From Nitrosomonas sp. Is35 (GTDB lineage: Bacteria > Pseudomonadota > Gammaproteobacteria > Burkholderiales > Nitrosomonadaceae), in assembly GCF_033063295.1 (NCBI RefSeq), contig NZ_JAWJZH010000001.1:1302001-1366000 (forward strand): a DNA stretch of 64,000 bases. The letters are read 5' to 3'. Position numbers and translations under genes: made by a program. Position 1 is the first letter of the stretch. Every line of letters starts with the position of its first letter. Under the pieces are notes generated by a model. The model was not told where the DNA came from. It searched no databases and saw only the letters and a list, made by a program, of their open reading frames with translations. This document shows positions 44,385 through 53,914 of the stretch, one piece after another.

Positions 44385-45041
44385 ATGAATAATCACACAC
44401 TTTCTGATATTGCGGTGGATACCTGGGTACAAGGCGGTCCACTTTCGCTTAACGAACTGACCGGTTCGGTGGTCTTAATCGAAGTTTTTCAGGTCAATTG
44501 CCCGGGTTGTTTTATTTACTCGCTACCCCGAGCGGTTGATTTGCATGAGCGGTATCACGCGCAGGGTTTGACTGTGATCGGCTTGGCCACTGCATTTGAA
44601 GATTACGATAAGAATACGCTAGAGAATTTACAAAAGTTAATCGCGACCGGTGAAGTGATCGGTGAAACCTATAAGGCGCTCAATCAATACGGTTTATTAT
44701 CGGACGGTAAGTTGACGTGGAAAATACCGTTTGCGGTGGGTATGGATCGGGTTGTGGTGGAAACCGAACCGGTGACCGATGAACGCGTGCTGCATTATGC
44801 ACAAAATTTTTTACCCGATTTCGACAAGTTCAGCGATGAACAGAAGAAAACCGTGTTGCAGCAAGTCAACCATTATATGACGCAGAAATCGATGCGCGCG
44901 GAAACTTTCGAGCGCTTTGCGTTGCAAGGAACGCCATCGTGCATTTTGTTCGACCGTAAAGGTGAATTAAAGGATGTGTCGTTCGGGCAAATAGACTATA
45001 AACAGGCGATGGTCGAGCATTTTCTGGCAGAGAAAATTTAG
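44385..45041 (+). CDS. Thioredoxin-fold redoxin-like protein
   Basis: 218 residues. The thioredoxin-type active site CPGC (C39 and C42) follows VVLIEVFQVN, and the fold continues with LTVIGLATAFEDYDKNT. A second part carries GTPSCILFDRKGELKDVSFG, whose cis-proline-containing GTPS element is typical of TlpA/peroxiredoxin relatives. There is no signal peptide, so it should be cytoplasmic. A helical insertion of about 75 residues separates the two parts. The reaction is not known. Confidence 0.8.
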   Translation: MNNHTLSDIAVDTWVQGGPLSLNELTGSVVLIEVFQVNCPGCFIYSLPRAVDLHERYHAQGLTVIGLATAFEDYDKNTLENLQKLIATGEVIGETYKALNQYGLLSDGKLTWKIPFAVGMDRVVVETEPVTDERVLHYAQNFLPDFDKFSDEQKKTVLQQVNHYMTQKSMRAETFERFALQGTPSCILFDRKGELKDVSFGQIDYKQAMVEHFLAEKI

Positions 45042-45073
45042 TTTCATGAAAGGTTTTGCCACGATGTTCTTGT

Positions 45074-45733
45074 TTAACCGGCAGCTAGCGTTTTTTGAAG
45101 CCAAGCCTCGAATGCCTGATGATGATTCAGATCATATTGCCAGCAGAGGAATCCCATTTGCTGGCCGGCCGCGATATTTTGCGGCTGATCGTCAATATAA
45201 ATCGTCTCGGCTGGATCCAGCCGGTATGTGTTGATCGCATAGTGATAAATGGCCAATTCCGGTTTCAAAATACCGGCTTCAAATGACAATATTCTGTGTT
45301 CAAAGAGAGCGAACTCAGGGTAGGCGGTAAATATCCACGGACAATGAATCGCATTAATATTTGAAATCAGAATCAAATTGTGGTTATCAGCGGCCAGTTG
45401 ACGGACACAATGCCACATGGATGCATTGGGAGTGAAGATTTGTTGCCAGGCCTGGTAAAACTGCTCCCGGGTTGCATCACTCCCCAAGACGCTCAACGCC
45501 CAATCTGCAAAACCGGCAGGATCGATTTGTCCGCTTTCCAATGCGTCTTTGCGGTGCAGCACCGAGTGAATCCGTTCGTGCGCGTCATCGGTTCCTGATG
45601 GAATCAGCCGCGCCAGCGACGATTCAAAATCAAAATCCAGCAATACGCGGCCGATATCGAATAAGAATGTTTTCGTGCGGAAGGGAGGATTTCTGCTGCT
45701 TTGCTGCATCAATGGAATTGCGTGTGTAGTCAT
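45074..45733 (-). CDS. HAD-superfamily hydrolase (subfamily IA)
   Basis: 219 residues. HAD motif I is FLFDIGRVLLDFD with the nucleophile D26, motif II is LILISNI, motif III lies at GILKPELAIYHYAI, and motif IV is TIYIDDQPQNIAAGQQMG. The helical cap sits after motif I, as in subfamily IA (epoxide-hydrolase-like, YihX-like sugar phosphatases). Substrate unknown. It stands downstream of 6S RNA, where many proteobacteria instead have the 5-formyltetrahydrofolate cyclo-ligase gene. Confidence 0.88.
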   Translation of the reverse strand: MTTHAIPLMQQSSRNPPFRTKTFLFDIGRVLLDFDFESSLARLIPSGTDDAHERIHSVLHRKDALESGQIDPAGFADWALSVLGSDATREQFYQAWQQIFTPNASMWHCVRQLAADNHNLILISNINAIHCPWIFTAYPEFALFEHRILSFEAGILKPELAIYHYAINTYRLDPAETIYIDDQPQNIAAGQQMGFLCWQYDLNHHQAFEAWLQKTLAAG

Positions 45734-45749
45734 CGCGGGAAGAAAAAAC

Positions 45750-45787
45750 TAAAAAGGACAAGAGATGTTTGAAATATCTCTTGTCCT
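45750..45787 (-). terminator. Rho-independent terminator of 6S RNA
   Basis: On the minus strand AGGACAAGAGAT pairs perfectly with ATCTCTTGTCCT (12 base pairs, 45755-45787) and is followed by TTTTT. It sits immediately after the predicted 6S RNA and before the HAD gene. Confidence 0.88.
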
Positions 45788-45970
45788 GCAATAGCTCCCC
45801 ACATATGCCGTCAGACCGTCATCTTGAACCATAGGGTCCAAGGTGGTTGCTTCATGGATACATCAGGAACATCCCGAAAGGACGCGCACAACAGTATCAC
45901 TGTAATCCACAACCATTTTCTAAAAATGGTTCAAAGAATATAAGTCTAAACGAACACCGCAGGGATTAAC
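45788..45970 (-). ncRNA. ssrS: 6S RNA
   Basis: Binds the sigma-70 RNA polymerase holoenzyme and dampens transcription in stationary phase. Read on the minus strand, the 5' part has CTGCGGTGTTCG (compare CUGAGAUGUUCG in E. coli). The 3' part has CACCTTGGACCCTATGGTTC then CTGACGGCAT, which matches the E. coli sequence CACCUUGAACCAAGGGUUCAAGG and GGCGGCAUCUCGG. The length of about 183 bases is normal. It lies downstream of zapA in the same direction, as in most proteobacteria. The exact ends are estimated. Confidence 0.85.
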
Positions 45971-45999
45971 CTTATTTACAACTGTAACTCTTCACTATG

Positions 46000-46299
46000 C
46001 TAACTTTCTTTATCGGTCAGAACTTCATCTACTTTCTTTCTTAATGAAACAATTCTACGCCGAAATTCATCGATGTCAAAACCAGTTCCATTACGCAACA
46101 TCAGCAGTTCATGCGCAATCTGCAACGCTGCGATAAGTGCGATGCGATCAGAGTCAACAATCTTTCCTTCTGCTCTGATTTCTTGAATTTTTTTATCAAG
46201 ATAAGCTGCGGCAAGCAGAATTTCCTCACGCTCTTCATCGGGGCAGGCAATACAAAAATCCCGTCCCATGATGTTGAGGTTTAGCGGTTCATTATTCAT
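46000..46299 (-). CDS. zapA: Cell division protein ZapA
   Basis: FtsZ-ring associated protein that bundles FtsZ filaments. 99 residues: the N-terminal domain with LNLNIMGRDFCIACPDEERE, then a DSDRIALIAALQIAHELL helix leading into the coiled coil. It overlaps the upstream 65-residue gene by eight bases, and the 6S RNA gene follows by about 30 bases. Length and context are standard. Confidence 0.93.
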   Translation of the reverse strand: MNNEPLNLNIMGRDFCIACPDEEREEILLAAAYLDKKIQEIRAEGKIVDSDRIALIAALQIAHELLMLRNGTGFDIDEFRRRIVSLRKKVDEVLTDKES

Positions 46300-46489
46300 T
46301 ATCGGGTATGTTTAACAAAAGTGTTTCAAGCCGATCCGCCGTGACATGTATTTTCTCATTTAATTTCTCGCAATGCGCATGTGAGTCCGCAAGTTCTTCG
46401 CGCAGTTTTTTATTTTCAGTGCTGGTATCTTGATACAAGCGTAAAAGTAGAAAAACTTTATTTTCTAAGGATTTCAGTTCTGTTTCCAT
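46292..46489 (-). CDS. TIGR02449-type small coiled-coil protein (upstream of zapA)
   Basis: 65 residues, wholly helical with a leucine heptad pattern (LKSLENKVFLLLRLYQDTST, then NKKLREELADSHAHCEKLNE). This is the small family usually found directly upstream of zapA in beta- and gammaproteobacteria; it resembles ZapB and may act in the division ring. Translation is coupled to zapA by overlap. Function is inferred only from context. Confidence 0.82.
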   Translation of the reverse strand: METELKSLENKVFLLLRLYQDTSTENKKLREELADSHAHCEKLNEKIHVTADRLETLLLNIPDNE

Positions 46490-46623
46490 GGGGCACTAAT
46501 TTATGAACTATTAAAAGGGTTAATGGGTAACCAAATCTACAATTCTTATGCTGTGCCCGGGTATTCACTGAAATATTATTATTTTTGTTGTTGTTTTTTT
46601 ATAGAGACTTTATTTACCGGTAC

Positions 46624-46869
46624 TTATAGTTTGCGATGTGTGCCATCACAAAAAGGAGCATTACCGGTTTTTTTGCAGGTACATAACCATGCAGTTTTAT
46701 CTTCGCTCACACTAAATTTTTGGGGTGTAAATTCTGTATTTTTATGCGAACCGTCGCAAAAAGGCTGGGATTTGCTGCGGCCGCACGTACACCAATAATA
46801 ATCTTTTCCGGATTCCAGTTTGACTTCGATTGGTGAAAAAGGTTGGTTTGTGTTCGAGGTATTATCCAT
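46624..46869 (-). CDS. CDGSH iron-sulfur domain protein
   Basis: 81 residues with two CDGSH-type motifs: CTCGRSKSQPFCDGSH and CTCKKTGNAPFCDGTH. Each can ligate a [2Fe-2S] cluster through three cysteines and one histidine. Tandem-motif, membrane-free members are common in bacteria and may act in electron transfer or iron handling. No redox partner is adjacent. The gene stands alone in AT-rich surroundings; the 234 bases upstream hold its promoter and nothing else I can see. Confidence 0.92.
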   Translation of the reverse strand: MDNTSNTNQPFSPIEVKLESGKDYYWCTCGRSKSQPFCDGSHKNTEFTPQKFSVSEDKTAWLCTCKKTGNAPFCDGTHRKL

Positions 46870-47103
46870 TTTATCTTTTTATCAATAAGTTATTTAATAA
46901 TTGTCTGGTAGTGATTCTAGGTATTCAGTAGGTCTTATCACTAAATTATAATATTTATCATTATTATAGCTATCATTCTACAATTATCGCTGAACTATAT
47001 CGGCTAACTATCTATTGTTAATGCTATTTATTGAAACAATTGACAGTTGTTCTAGCGATTACGGATGCTCACAGATTTAACTTTAATTTTTTATTAAAAA
47101 TAT

Positions 47104-48279
47104 TTATACAAATAACCGCAAAGCGCTCGGACTGCCAGCGTTGATATGATTCTTTTTCATTGCGGTTTGTATTTCGATGAGCTGTTGCTTGCTTCTTTGA
47201 ATCCCACTGTCACTCAGCGGGACACGGTTATCGTCAACCATGATTCCGCCCAGTGTATTAGAGAAAATCTTCGCTAGATGCGTCATCTGATCGAATACTC
47301 TTTCTCCTTGCGCGACTCTGGGTACATCCAATAAGAAAGTAACGCCATGCGTTGTTAACGATTTCATGTTTTCTGGCAAGAACGGAGGAGATTCATAATT
47401 GCTCAATATGAACAATACGTTATTACTCTCATCGCGATACTTGAATAATCCCTCCGATTCCAGTTTAAATGCGGAAGCTTCGGCCAACGCGCGAATCTTG
47501 GTGCCGACAAACGCGCCGTTGTCCTTGCTGATGATGTTAATGCCGATCATGACATCCACATCGGCGCAGAATTTGTCCAGTTGAACAGCTTTTTCGTGTG
47601 CACTGACGATATCCGGGCATTCTGCTGTGGCATGAACTTGCGCTGCGAAATCTTGCACCAGATCGCGGAATTTGGATAAATTGACTTCGCTGATCGGCCC
47701 CGCTCTATCGGCAAGCTGCAAGCAGCCTTTTAAATGGCTGTAACCGTCGCTATCGACATTGGATTCATTGGTAATCTCCTCCCATGGTTCATTTTTATCT
47801 TGTTGGCCGAGCCAGTATACCGTTTTGCCGAAATCGAATTTCCGTTGCAGTAACTTCGCGATATGGGTATTGGGGATAACGGACTCGGAGCGGATATTGA
47901 CGATGTAATTTGAATTGCCGTCGTAATCCAATAGCGGCGAAGCGGCCGACGAAGGTGTGGCCGTGGCGGTGCTGATAGGGATATTGATTGCAGCTGGAGC
48001 AGGCGGTGCTACCTGCGGTCTTTTCGGTTCACTCGCGGGCGTATCGATTGGCGCAAAAGTATCAAACGGAATATCCGCCGGGACTTTATTGAATTTTGGC
48101 TCAATACGCTGAAACGGCTCATCGGAATTCTGTTCATCGAGCAGAATGTCATCGTGGTTATGATCGAACGCAGCTTGAATTTTCCGCCGGTAACGCAGTT
48201 GTTGCCACCAGTTGAAGACAACGACACCGGCAATAACGATGATGCCGATGATGATCAAGCTTATCTGCAAGTCACTCAT
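47104..48279 (-). CDS. zipA: Cell division protein ZipA
   Basis: Membrane anchor for the FtsZ ring. 391 residues from MSDLQISLIIIGIIV; GGAG seven to eight bases before 48279 favours this start over the upstream ATG at 48294. An N-terminal membrane helix (residues about 5-25) is followed by a charged region and a proline/alanine-rich linker (about 60-115). The C-terminal FtsZ-binding domain comes from about 240 (VMIGINIISKDNGAFVGTKI to TLGGIMVDDNRVPLSD). Downstream of smc in the same direction, the common smc-zipA arrangement. Confidence 0.92.
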   Translation of the reverse strand: MSDLQISLIIIGIIVIAGVVVFNWWQQLRYRRKIQAAFDHNHDDILLDEQNSDEPFQRIEPKFNKVPADIPFDTFAPIDTPASEPKRPQVAPPAPAAINIPISTATATPSSAASPLLDYDGNSNYIVNIRSESVIPNTHIAKLLQRKFDFGKTVYWLGQQDKNEPWEEITNESNVDSDGYSHLKGCLQLADRAGPISEVNLSKFRDLVQDFAAQVHATAECPDIVSAHEKAVQLDKFCADVDVMIGINIISKDNGAFVGTKIRALAEASAFKLESEGLFKYRDESNNVLFILSNYESPPFLPENMKSLTTHGVTFLLDVPRVAQGERVFDQMTHLAKIFSNTLGGIMVDDNRVPLSDSGIQRSKQQLIEIQTAMKKNHINAGSPSALRLFV

Positions 48280-48380
48280 ACTCAATATCTCCATATTATT
48301 TCCCTGCTATTTCGCACAATTGCCGTTACGTGTAGTATTAAAATTAAATTATGTCAGCTTTATGGGATTAATCACAGTCA

Positions 48381-51300
48381 TTAGATAGCAGGCTGTTTTT
48401 CGCGTTTGCCCATTTGTACCGCCGCAGCAAGGTCGACAGCTACTATCCTTGATACCCCTTGTTCTTGCATTGTAACTCCAATTAATCGCTGCGCCATTTC
48501 CATCGTGATTTTATTATGGCTGATGAATAGAAATTGCGTTTGTTTTGCCATGGTTTTCACCAGTTCGCAGAAACGGCTGGTGTTGCTGTCGTCCAGCGGA
48601 GCATCCACCTCATCCAACAAGCAGAAAGGCGCCGGATTGAGCCGGAATAGGGAGAAAATCAATGCCAAAGCCGTCAATGCTTTTTCTCCGCCGGATAATA
48701 ATTGGATCGAGCTATTTTTTTTCCCCGGTGGTTGCGCGGTCAGCAATAAGCCGGCATCTAAATTTTTATCATCACAGAATTCGAGCCGGGCTTGCCCACC
48801 GGCGAATATAACCGGAAAAATCTCGCTTAAATAGGTATTTACTTGAGTGAATGTGTCTTGCAAACGTAATTCGGTTTCCCGGTCAATTTGCTGGATAGCG
48901 CTTTCCAAAGTTGCAATGGCTGCATTCAAATCCTGTAATTGCATCAGCAAACTGGATTCTCTGCTCCGGCCATTCTCGAGCTCCTCCAATGCGGCAAGAT
49001 TCACGGCTCCCAGCGCAGCAATTTCCGCATTTAGTTTTTCGATCTCAGAATGCAGCCCGGTAACACTTTTTTTGGCAATTAAAGGTAATAACAATCCGGT
49101 ATCAACATGAGCGTCTTGGATCAATTCATCAAATTGGCCCATGGCGATACTCGCCGCTTGTTCCTTGAGCCTGGCTTGATTCATGGCTTCGCGCAGCGCA
49201 TGCGATTTTTGCTCCGATGCCATCCGGGCTTCTTCGATGCGCCGTAAATGGTTGATGGTATCCTCAACGGCTTGCCGTGCTTGCAATGCGGTTTGTTCAA
49301 TCGATTTGCGCTGTGTGCGGGCGGCGTCTAAGCGGCCGGTGAGTGGAGCAACATTCAGCGCATCCATTTCGCTGAGCAAGTTAGCTTGGTTTTGCGTTAA
49401 ATGTTGCAGTTCTTCATCCAGCGACTGGATGCTCGACTCGATTTCCATGATTTTGTTCTGGCAAGTTTGCGCCTGAAACGCTGCTTCTTGCATCGCGCGG
49501 GTCGATTGCTGGATGTTTTGCCGCTGCCATGCAAGTTGCTGATTGGCCGTTTCCCAGGCGAGCTGTGCTTGTTGCGTTTGCTCCTTGAGCGCGGCAATTT
49601 TTTGCTGATTTTCCTGCAAATTGATGGTTGCGGATTTTTGCAGCGCGTACTCGTGTTCCAAGGCTTGCCCGATTTCCATCAACTCAGCATTGATCTGGTT
49701 ATGACGGTGCGTTGCGCGTTCGCTGGCTTGTGACAATTTGACCGCATCCAGCTGTAATGCATGCCGCTGCTGCTGCAATTGCTTACTGTTTTTATCAATC
49801 GTTTGAATGGCATTGTTCAGTTCGGCGGACTGCTGCTCGGTTTTGGCCAGCAGATCGCGTTGCATGCGCAGGGCGGGTTCGAGCTGATCGATTTCTTTTT
49901 GTATTTGAATGAGCTCTTGCTGTCTTGATAAAACCCCATGCAATTGCGAATCGGGTGCATAAAAAGTGATACTGGTGCGGGTCAGGATGTGCCCCTGGCG
50001 GGTAACGAGCAGATCGCCGGAGCTCAGAGAATTCCTGTTGCTGAGACCTTCTTGAATATCGCCGGCGATATATACATTTTTTAACCAATGGTCCAGTACA
50101 GATTGGATTTCAGGCTGATTGACCGTGATGCAGGAGAGTAATTTTTGACCTGTGTGGTTGTGAGTGTCATTGGACGATAAATCACCGGCGATGGCGGATT
50201 TTTCATGCAGCGACCATTTCCCCTGCGGCACGCCGTCGATCCAATCGAGGATACTATCCAGCTGCTCAATCTCAATACTGTTAAGCCGTTCGCGCAGAAT
50301 CGCTTCCAATGCGTTTTCCCACTCCGGCGCTATGCTGATTTTCTGCCATAAACGCGGCAGCGTATTCAGCTGCCGTTGATGAAGCCAAGCGATTAAGCTT
50401 TGGTTGTTTTCCAGTTTCTGCTGCAGATTTTGCAATGCCGTATAACGGGCCGATGCTTGCGACAATGTCTGCTGCAGTTCTTGAATTGTTCTGACAATAT
50501 GCTGTTTAGATTGGGTTATTGCCGAAAATTGTGTTTCGATTTTCTGATGCTTCAGTTGTTCTTCTTTTAGTCTATTTTCAGTGTCATCGATCTGATGCTG
50601 CAATTGCGTCAATTGGTTAGGATCAATGAGCACAAATTCGCTTTGCTCTTGCAATAGGCGGGTATGGCGCGCTTCAAGCTGCTGAATATTTTTTGCCGCA
50701 TGAACGAGTTGATTGTCTTCCAGGCGGCTGGTTTGTTCGACGAGCAGTAAATCCTGCCGGAGCTGGTTTAATTTTTCCTGACAAGCATGAAAATTTGCCT
50801 CAATGGCCGGGAGTTTGCCGTTTTCTTCATGACATTTTTGAATGCTATCTTGTTGCGCTGATTCAATTTTTATTTTTTCCTGCTGCCAATGCGCCAGATT
50901 TTCCAGTTTGCTAGATTTCAACTGATTATTTTTTTGCAGTTGATTTTCAACTTGTTGCGTTTGTTGCAGCAGGCGATCATGCGTGCTGTTTAGATGATTG
51001 ATTTCTTGCGTCAAACGTCCAATTTCGGCATCAGCCGTATACAATTGCCCCTGTGCCTGGAGCAATTGGTCGTTAACAGCATGTTCTTGGGCGCGTGCTG
51101 TTTCATAGTCTTTTTCCGCTTGCTGCTGACTTGCAAGTACAGTTTCCAATTCGGCTGCCAGCTTCTGAATGTCTTGTTCCGCACGCTGCTGCTGTTTTTG
51201 CGCCTCGGTTCTACGCAACAGCCATAGCAGGGATTGCGAGTGGTGCAGATTTTCCTGCAATTGTTTGTATTGTTGCGCGATTTTTGCTTGTACTTCCAGA

Positions 51301-51920
51301 TGCTGCAGCTGTGCGCCCAATTCCTGGCAAATATCTTCCAAGCGGGTAAGATTTTTTCTCGATTCAGCAAGCCGGGTGGACGTTTCGTGCCTTCTTTCAC
51401 GATACTGGGAAATTCCTGCGGCCTCTTCGAGGAAGTTTCTTAATTCCTGCGGCTTGGCTTCAATAATGCGGGAAATCATGCCCTGTTCGATAATGGCATA
51501 ACCCCGGCCTCCGACACCCGTTCCCAGAAAGAGATCGGCAATATCCCGGCGCCGCACGGGCAGATTATTGATGTAATAACTTGAATTGCCATCGCGTTGA
51601 ATGACACGTTTGATGGCGATCTCGGCGTAGCTGGACCATTGTCCGGTAATTTTATTGAGGTGGTTGTCAAAGACGATTTCCACACTGGCGCGGCCAACCG
51701 CTTTGCGGTTATCCGACCCAGAAAAAATGACATCCTGCATCGAATCGCCCCGCAAAGCGGACGCTTTCGATTCTCCCAGCACCCATCTTACGGCGTCGAT
51801 GATGTTCGACTTACCGCAACCATTAGGGCCGACGATACCAACCAGATCTTGCGAAACGGGAACTACAGTGGGATCGATGAATGATTTGAAGCCGGCGAGC
51901 TTGATATGAGCTAGGCGCAA
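48381..51920 (-). CDS. smc: Chromosome segregation ATPase SMC
   Basis: Condensin-like protein that compacts and separates chromosomes. 1179 residues, full length. The Walker A motif GPNGCGKSNIIDAVRWVLGE is at about residues 31-50. Two long glutamine-rich coiled-coil arms flank the hinge (about 500-660, with LHGVLSRQQE). The C-terminal head has the signature LLSGGEKALTALALIF and Walker B PFCLLDEVDAPLDD near residue 1100. ScpA and ScpB genes are not in the window. The zipA gene follows 100 bases later. Confidence 0.96.
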   Translation of the reverse strand: MRLAHIKLAGFKSFIDPTVVPVSQDLVGIVGPNGCGKSNIIDAVRWVLGESKASALRGDSMQDVIFSGSDNRKAVGRASVEIVFDNHLNKITGQWSSYAEIAIKRVIQRDGNSSYYINNLPVRRRDIADLFLGTGVGGRGYAIIEQGMISRIIEAKPQELRNFLEEAAGISQYRERRHETSTRLAESRKNLTRLEDICQELGAQLQHLEVQAKIAQQYKQLQENLHHSQSLLWLLRRTEAQKQQQRAEQDIQKLAAELETVLASQQQAEKDYETARAQEHAVNDQLLQAQGQLYTADAEIGRLTQEINHLNSTHDRLLQQTQQVENQLQKNNQLKSSKLENLAHWQQEKIKIESAQQDSIQKCHEENGKLPAIEANFHACQEKLNQLRQDLLLVEQTSRLEDNQLVHAAKNIQQLEARHTRLLQEQSEFVLIDPNQLTQLQHQIDDTENRLKEEQLKHQKIETQFSAITQSKQHIVRTIQELQQTLSQASARYTALQNLQQKLENNQSLIAWLHQRQLNTLPRLWQKISIAPEWENALEAILRERLNSIEIEQLDSILDWIDGVPQGKWSLHEKSAIAGDLSSNDTHNHTGQKLLSCITVNQPEIQSVLDHWLKNVYIAGDIQEGLSNRNSLSSGDLLVTRQGHILTRTSITFYAPDSQLHGVLSRQQELIQIQKEIDQLEPALRMQRDLLAKTEQQSAELNNAIQTIDKNSKQLQQQRHALQLDAVKLSQASERATHRHNQINAELMEIGQALEHEYALQKSATINLQENQQKIAALKEQTQQAQLAWETANQQLAWQRQNIQQSTRAMQEAAFQAQTCQNKIMEIESSIQSLDEELQHLTQNQANLLSEMDALNVAPLTGRLDAARTQRKSIEQTALQARQAVEDTINHLRRIEEARMASEQKSHALREAMNQARLKEQAASIAMGQFDELIQDAHVDTGLLLPLIAKKSVTGLHSEIEKLNAEIAALGAVNLAALEELENGRSRESSLLMQLQDLNAAIATLESAIQQIDRETELRLQDTFTQVNTYLSEIFPVIFAGGQARLEFCDDKNLDAGLLLTAQPPGKKNSSIQLLSGGEKALTALALIFSLFRLNPAPFCLLDEVDAPLDDSNTSRFCELVKTMAKQTQFLFISHNKITMEMAQRLIGVTMQEQGVSRIVAVDLAAAVQMGKREKQPAI

Positions 51921-52013
51921 TTTTTTGTTTATTGGGTAAGGCAGTTATAATAAATAAAGCGCATGACACATTTTATCACTGTAACCGAATTAATTTAACT
52001 ACGAGCATGAAGA

Positions 52014-52433
52014 ATGACCAGCAAACCTGAAAAAACACTTGAGACCTTCCCGAATCCGTTTACCAGCAGGGATTACCATATTCATATGGAGATTCCTGAA
52101 TTCACCTGTTTGTGCCCGAAAACGGGACAACCCGATTTCGCCACTTTAATTTTGGATTATATTCCAGACAAAAAATGCGTCGAGCTTAAAAGCTTGAAAC
52201 TCTATATCTGGTCGTACCGGAATGAAGGGGTGTTTCATGAAGCCGTAACGAATAAAATTCTCGACGATCTCGTCGCTGTTTTAAAGCCTCGCTATATCCG
52301 GCTAACTGCACGTTTCTATGTGCGCGGCGGTATTTTTACCAATGTTATCGTCGATCACCGGAAAAAAGGATGGCAACCAAAACCGGTAGTTTTACTGCAA
52401 GAATTCAATAGTCAGTCGAATATTCGCGAATGA
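52014..52433 (+). CDS. queF: NADPH-dependent 7-cyano-7-deazaguanine reductase QueF
   Basis: Reduces preQ0 to preQ1 in queuosine synthesis. 139 residues, the short unimodular type. [14 protein letters not shown] carries the nucleophilic cysteine and the aspartate acid. [20 protein letters not shown] holds the substrate-binding glutamate and the QueF motif. [15 protein letters not shown] is near the end. An ATG at 52007 is out of frame and closes after seven codons, so 52014 is used. No other queuosine gene is nearby. Confidence 0.93.
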   Translation: MTSKPEKTLETFPNPFTSRDYHIHMEIPEFTCLCPKTGQPDFATLILDYIPDKKCVELKSLKLYIWSYRNEGVFHEAVTNKILDDLVAVLKPRYIRLTARFYVRGGIFTNVIVDHRKKGWQPKPVVLLQEFNSQSNIRE

Positions 52434-52588
52434 TTCTTAATAATTATCTTGAAGATAGTTGTATAATATTATGATTTTTAAATTTATTTGTTAAATTTTC
52501 ACTCTCTTTTTTGTAAAAAATAGTTTGCAAATGCGAAAAATTTATATATCCTGTTAGTCGATATGGATATAGAAAATAATATATGTAA

Positions 52589-53875
52589 ATGATTTTAAAA
52601 AGAAATAGCCTTGTTTTACTGATATCGTTAGTACTTGGATTTTGTTCATTTATAACACTGAATGCATTTGCGGACACATTAGTACAAGATAAGATTCAGT
52701 ATCATGCAAATCTCTGGAGTCGTATACAAAACGGTTTTGCGTTGGCACCGCCGCCCGATAGTAAAGCAATTCGTAAAATAGGCGCCTCCTATACACAGAA
52801 TCCAGAGTTATTTAACCGCATTATTGCCAATAGTGAGCGGTATCTCTTTTATATTGTGGAGGAGGTTGAGCGCCGTGGCATGCCGATGGAAATCGCACTG
52901 ATGCCGGTCATCGAAAGCGCTTACAATCCACTGATAAAATCCAATAGTCAAACGGCGGGTTTGTGGCAATTTCAGCCCGAAACGGGGAAAATCCTAGGGT
53001 TAGCGCAAAATGTATGGCACGATGACCGTCGTGACGTTATAGCTTCTACCCGAGCTGCACTGGATTATTTGCAGTATCTCCATGCGAAATTTGATAACTG
53101 GAAACTGGCCATCGCGGCTTACAATTTGGGCGAAGGTGTAGTTAGCAAGGTATTATCCAGAAGTCTTCATAAGGGCAGGTCGAGCAATTTTTATGATTTG
53201 AATCTGCCCAGCGATGCCAAGCATTATGTGTATAAGCTATTGGCGGTTAAAGATATCATAGTCAGTAGTAAGAAATATGGTATACAAATCCGGCCGATAG
53301 AGAATCGACCGTATTTTGATGAAATCAAAATACATGAACACATCGACATCCCTCTCGTTACCCGCCTTGCCAATATTTCCGAAGCTGAATTCAATGCATT
53401 AAATCCTGCTTACAATCGTTATGTTATCAAGGTGATGGATGAACCTCGCACGTTGTTATTGCCTAAAAGGAATAAAGATATTTTTTTGAAGAATCTTGAG
53501 ACATATCAAGATCCTAGAGTATCTTGGCAAATTTATCATGTGAAGAAAGGGGAAAGTATCAATGAAATCGCAGCGCGCCATCAGACTACAGTGAAGCAAT
53601 TGCAGGCAATTAACGGTATTGCGCGCAGCAAAAATCTTACCCTCGGACAAAAAATATTGGTACCACAGATTGTGTCAGAGAATTATAGCGATGCTGCCTC
53701 ACTGAAGAAGAAACAGCTGCAGAATTATCAATCGAATGTTTATGTGGTGAAAAAAGGCGATACCTTATATGAAATCGCCAAGCGTTACGGTACGACCGTC
53801 AATCAGATCAAGCTTTGGAATAACAGTGATGAGAACTTGTCCATTGGTCAGAAGCTCATGATTGTAAGAAGTTAG
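52589..53875 (+). CDS. mltD: Membrane-bound lytic murein transglycosylase D, LysM
   Basis: Cleaves the glycan strands of peptidoglycan. 428 residues. A signal or anchor segment (LVLLISLVLGFCSFITLNAFA) comes first. A GH23-type lytic transglycosylase domain follows, with the catalytic glutamate in MPVIESAYNP near residue 110, then AGLWQFQPETG and AIAAYNLGEG. Two LysM domains lie at the C-terminus (YHVKKGESINEIAARHQTTV and YVVKKGDTLYEIAKRYGTTV). E. coli MltD is a lipoprotein; here a cysteine is inside the hydrophobic segment, but no good lipobox is seen. Confidence 0.92.
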   Translation: MILKRNSLVLLISLVLGFCSFITLNAFADTLVQDKIQYHANLWSRIQNGFALAPPPDSKAIRKIGASYTQNPELFNRIIANSERYLFYIVEEVERRGMPMEIALMPVIESAYNPLIKSNSQTAGLWQFQPETGKILGLAQNVWHDDRRDVIASTRAALDYLQYLHAKFDNWKLAIAAYNLGEGVVSKVLSRSLHKGRSSNFYDLNLPSDAKHYVYKLLAVKDIIVSSKKYGIQIRPIENRPYFDEIKIHEHIDIPLVTRLANISEAEFNALNPAYNRYVIKVMDEPRTLLLPKRNKDIFLKNLETYQDPRVSWQIYHVKKGESINEIAARHQTTVKQLQAINGIARSKNLTLGQKILVPQIVSENYSDAASLKKKQLQNYQSNVYVVKKGDTLYEIAKRYGTTVNQIKLWNNSDENLSIGQKLMIVRS

Positions 53876-53914
53876 GCGCTATCCCTGATTTATTTCTGAT
53901 TGCAAATATCGATT

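Noticed and set aside
46523..46798. Plus-strand frame of 91 codons over the CDGSH gene
   Set aside because: The minus strand codes for a protein with two perfect CDGSH motifs, so this is a shadow.
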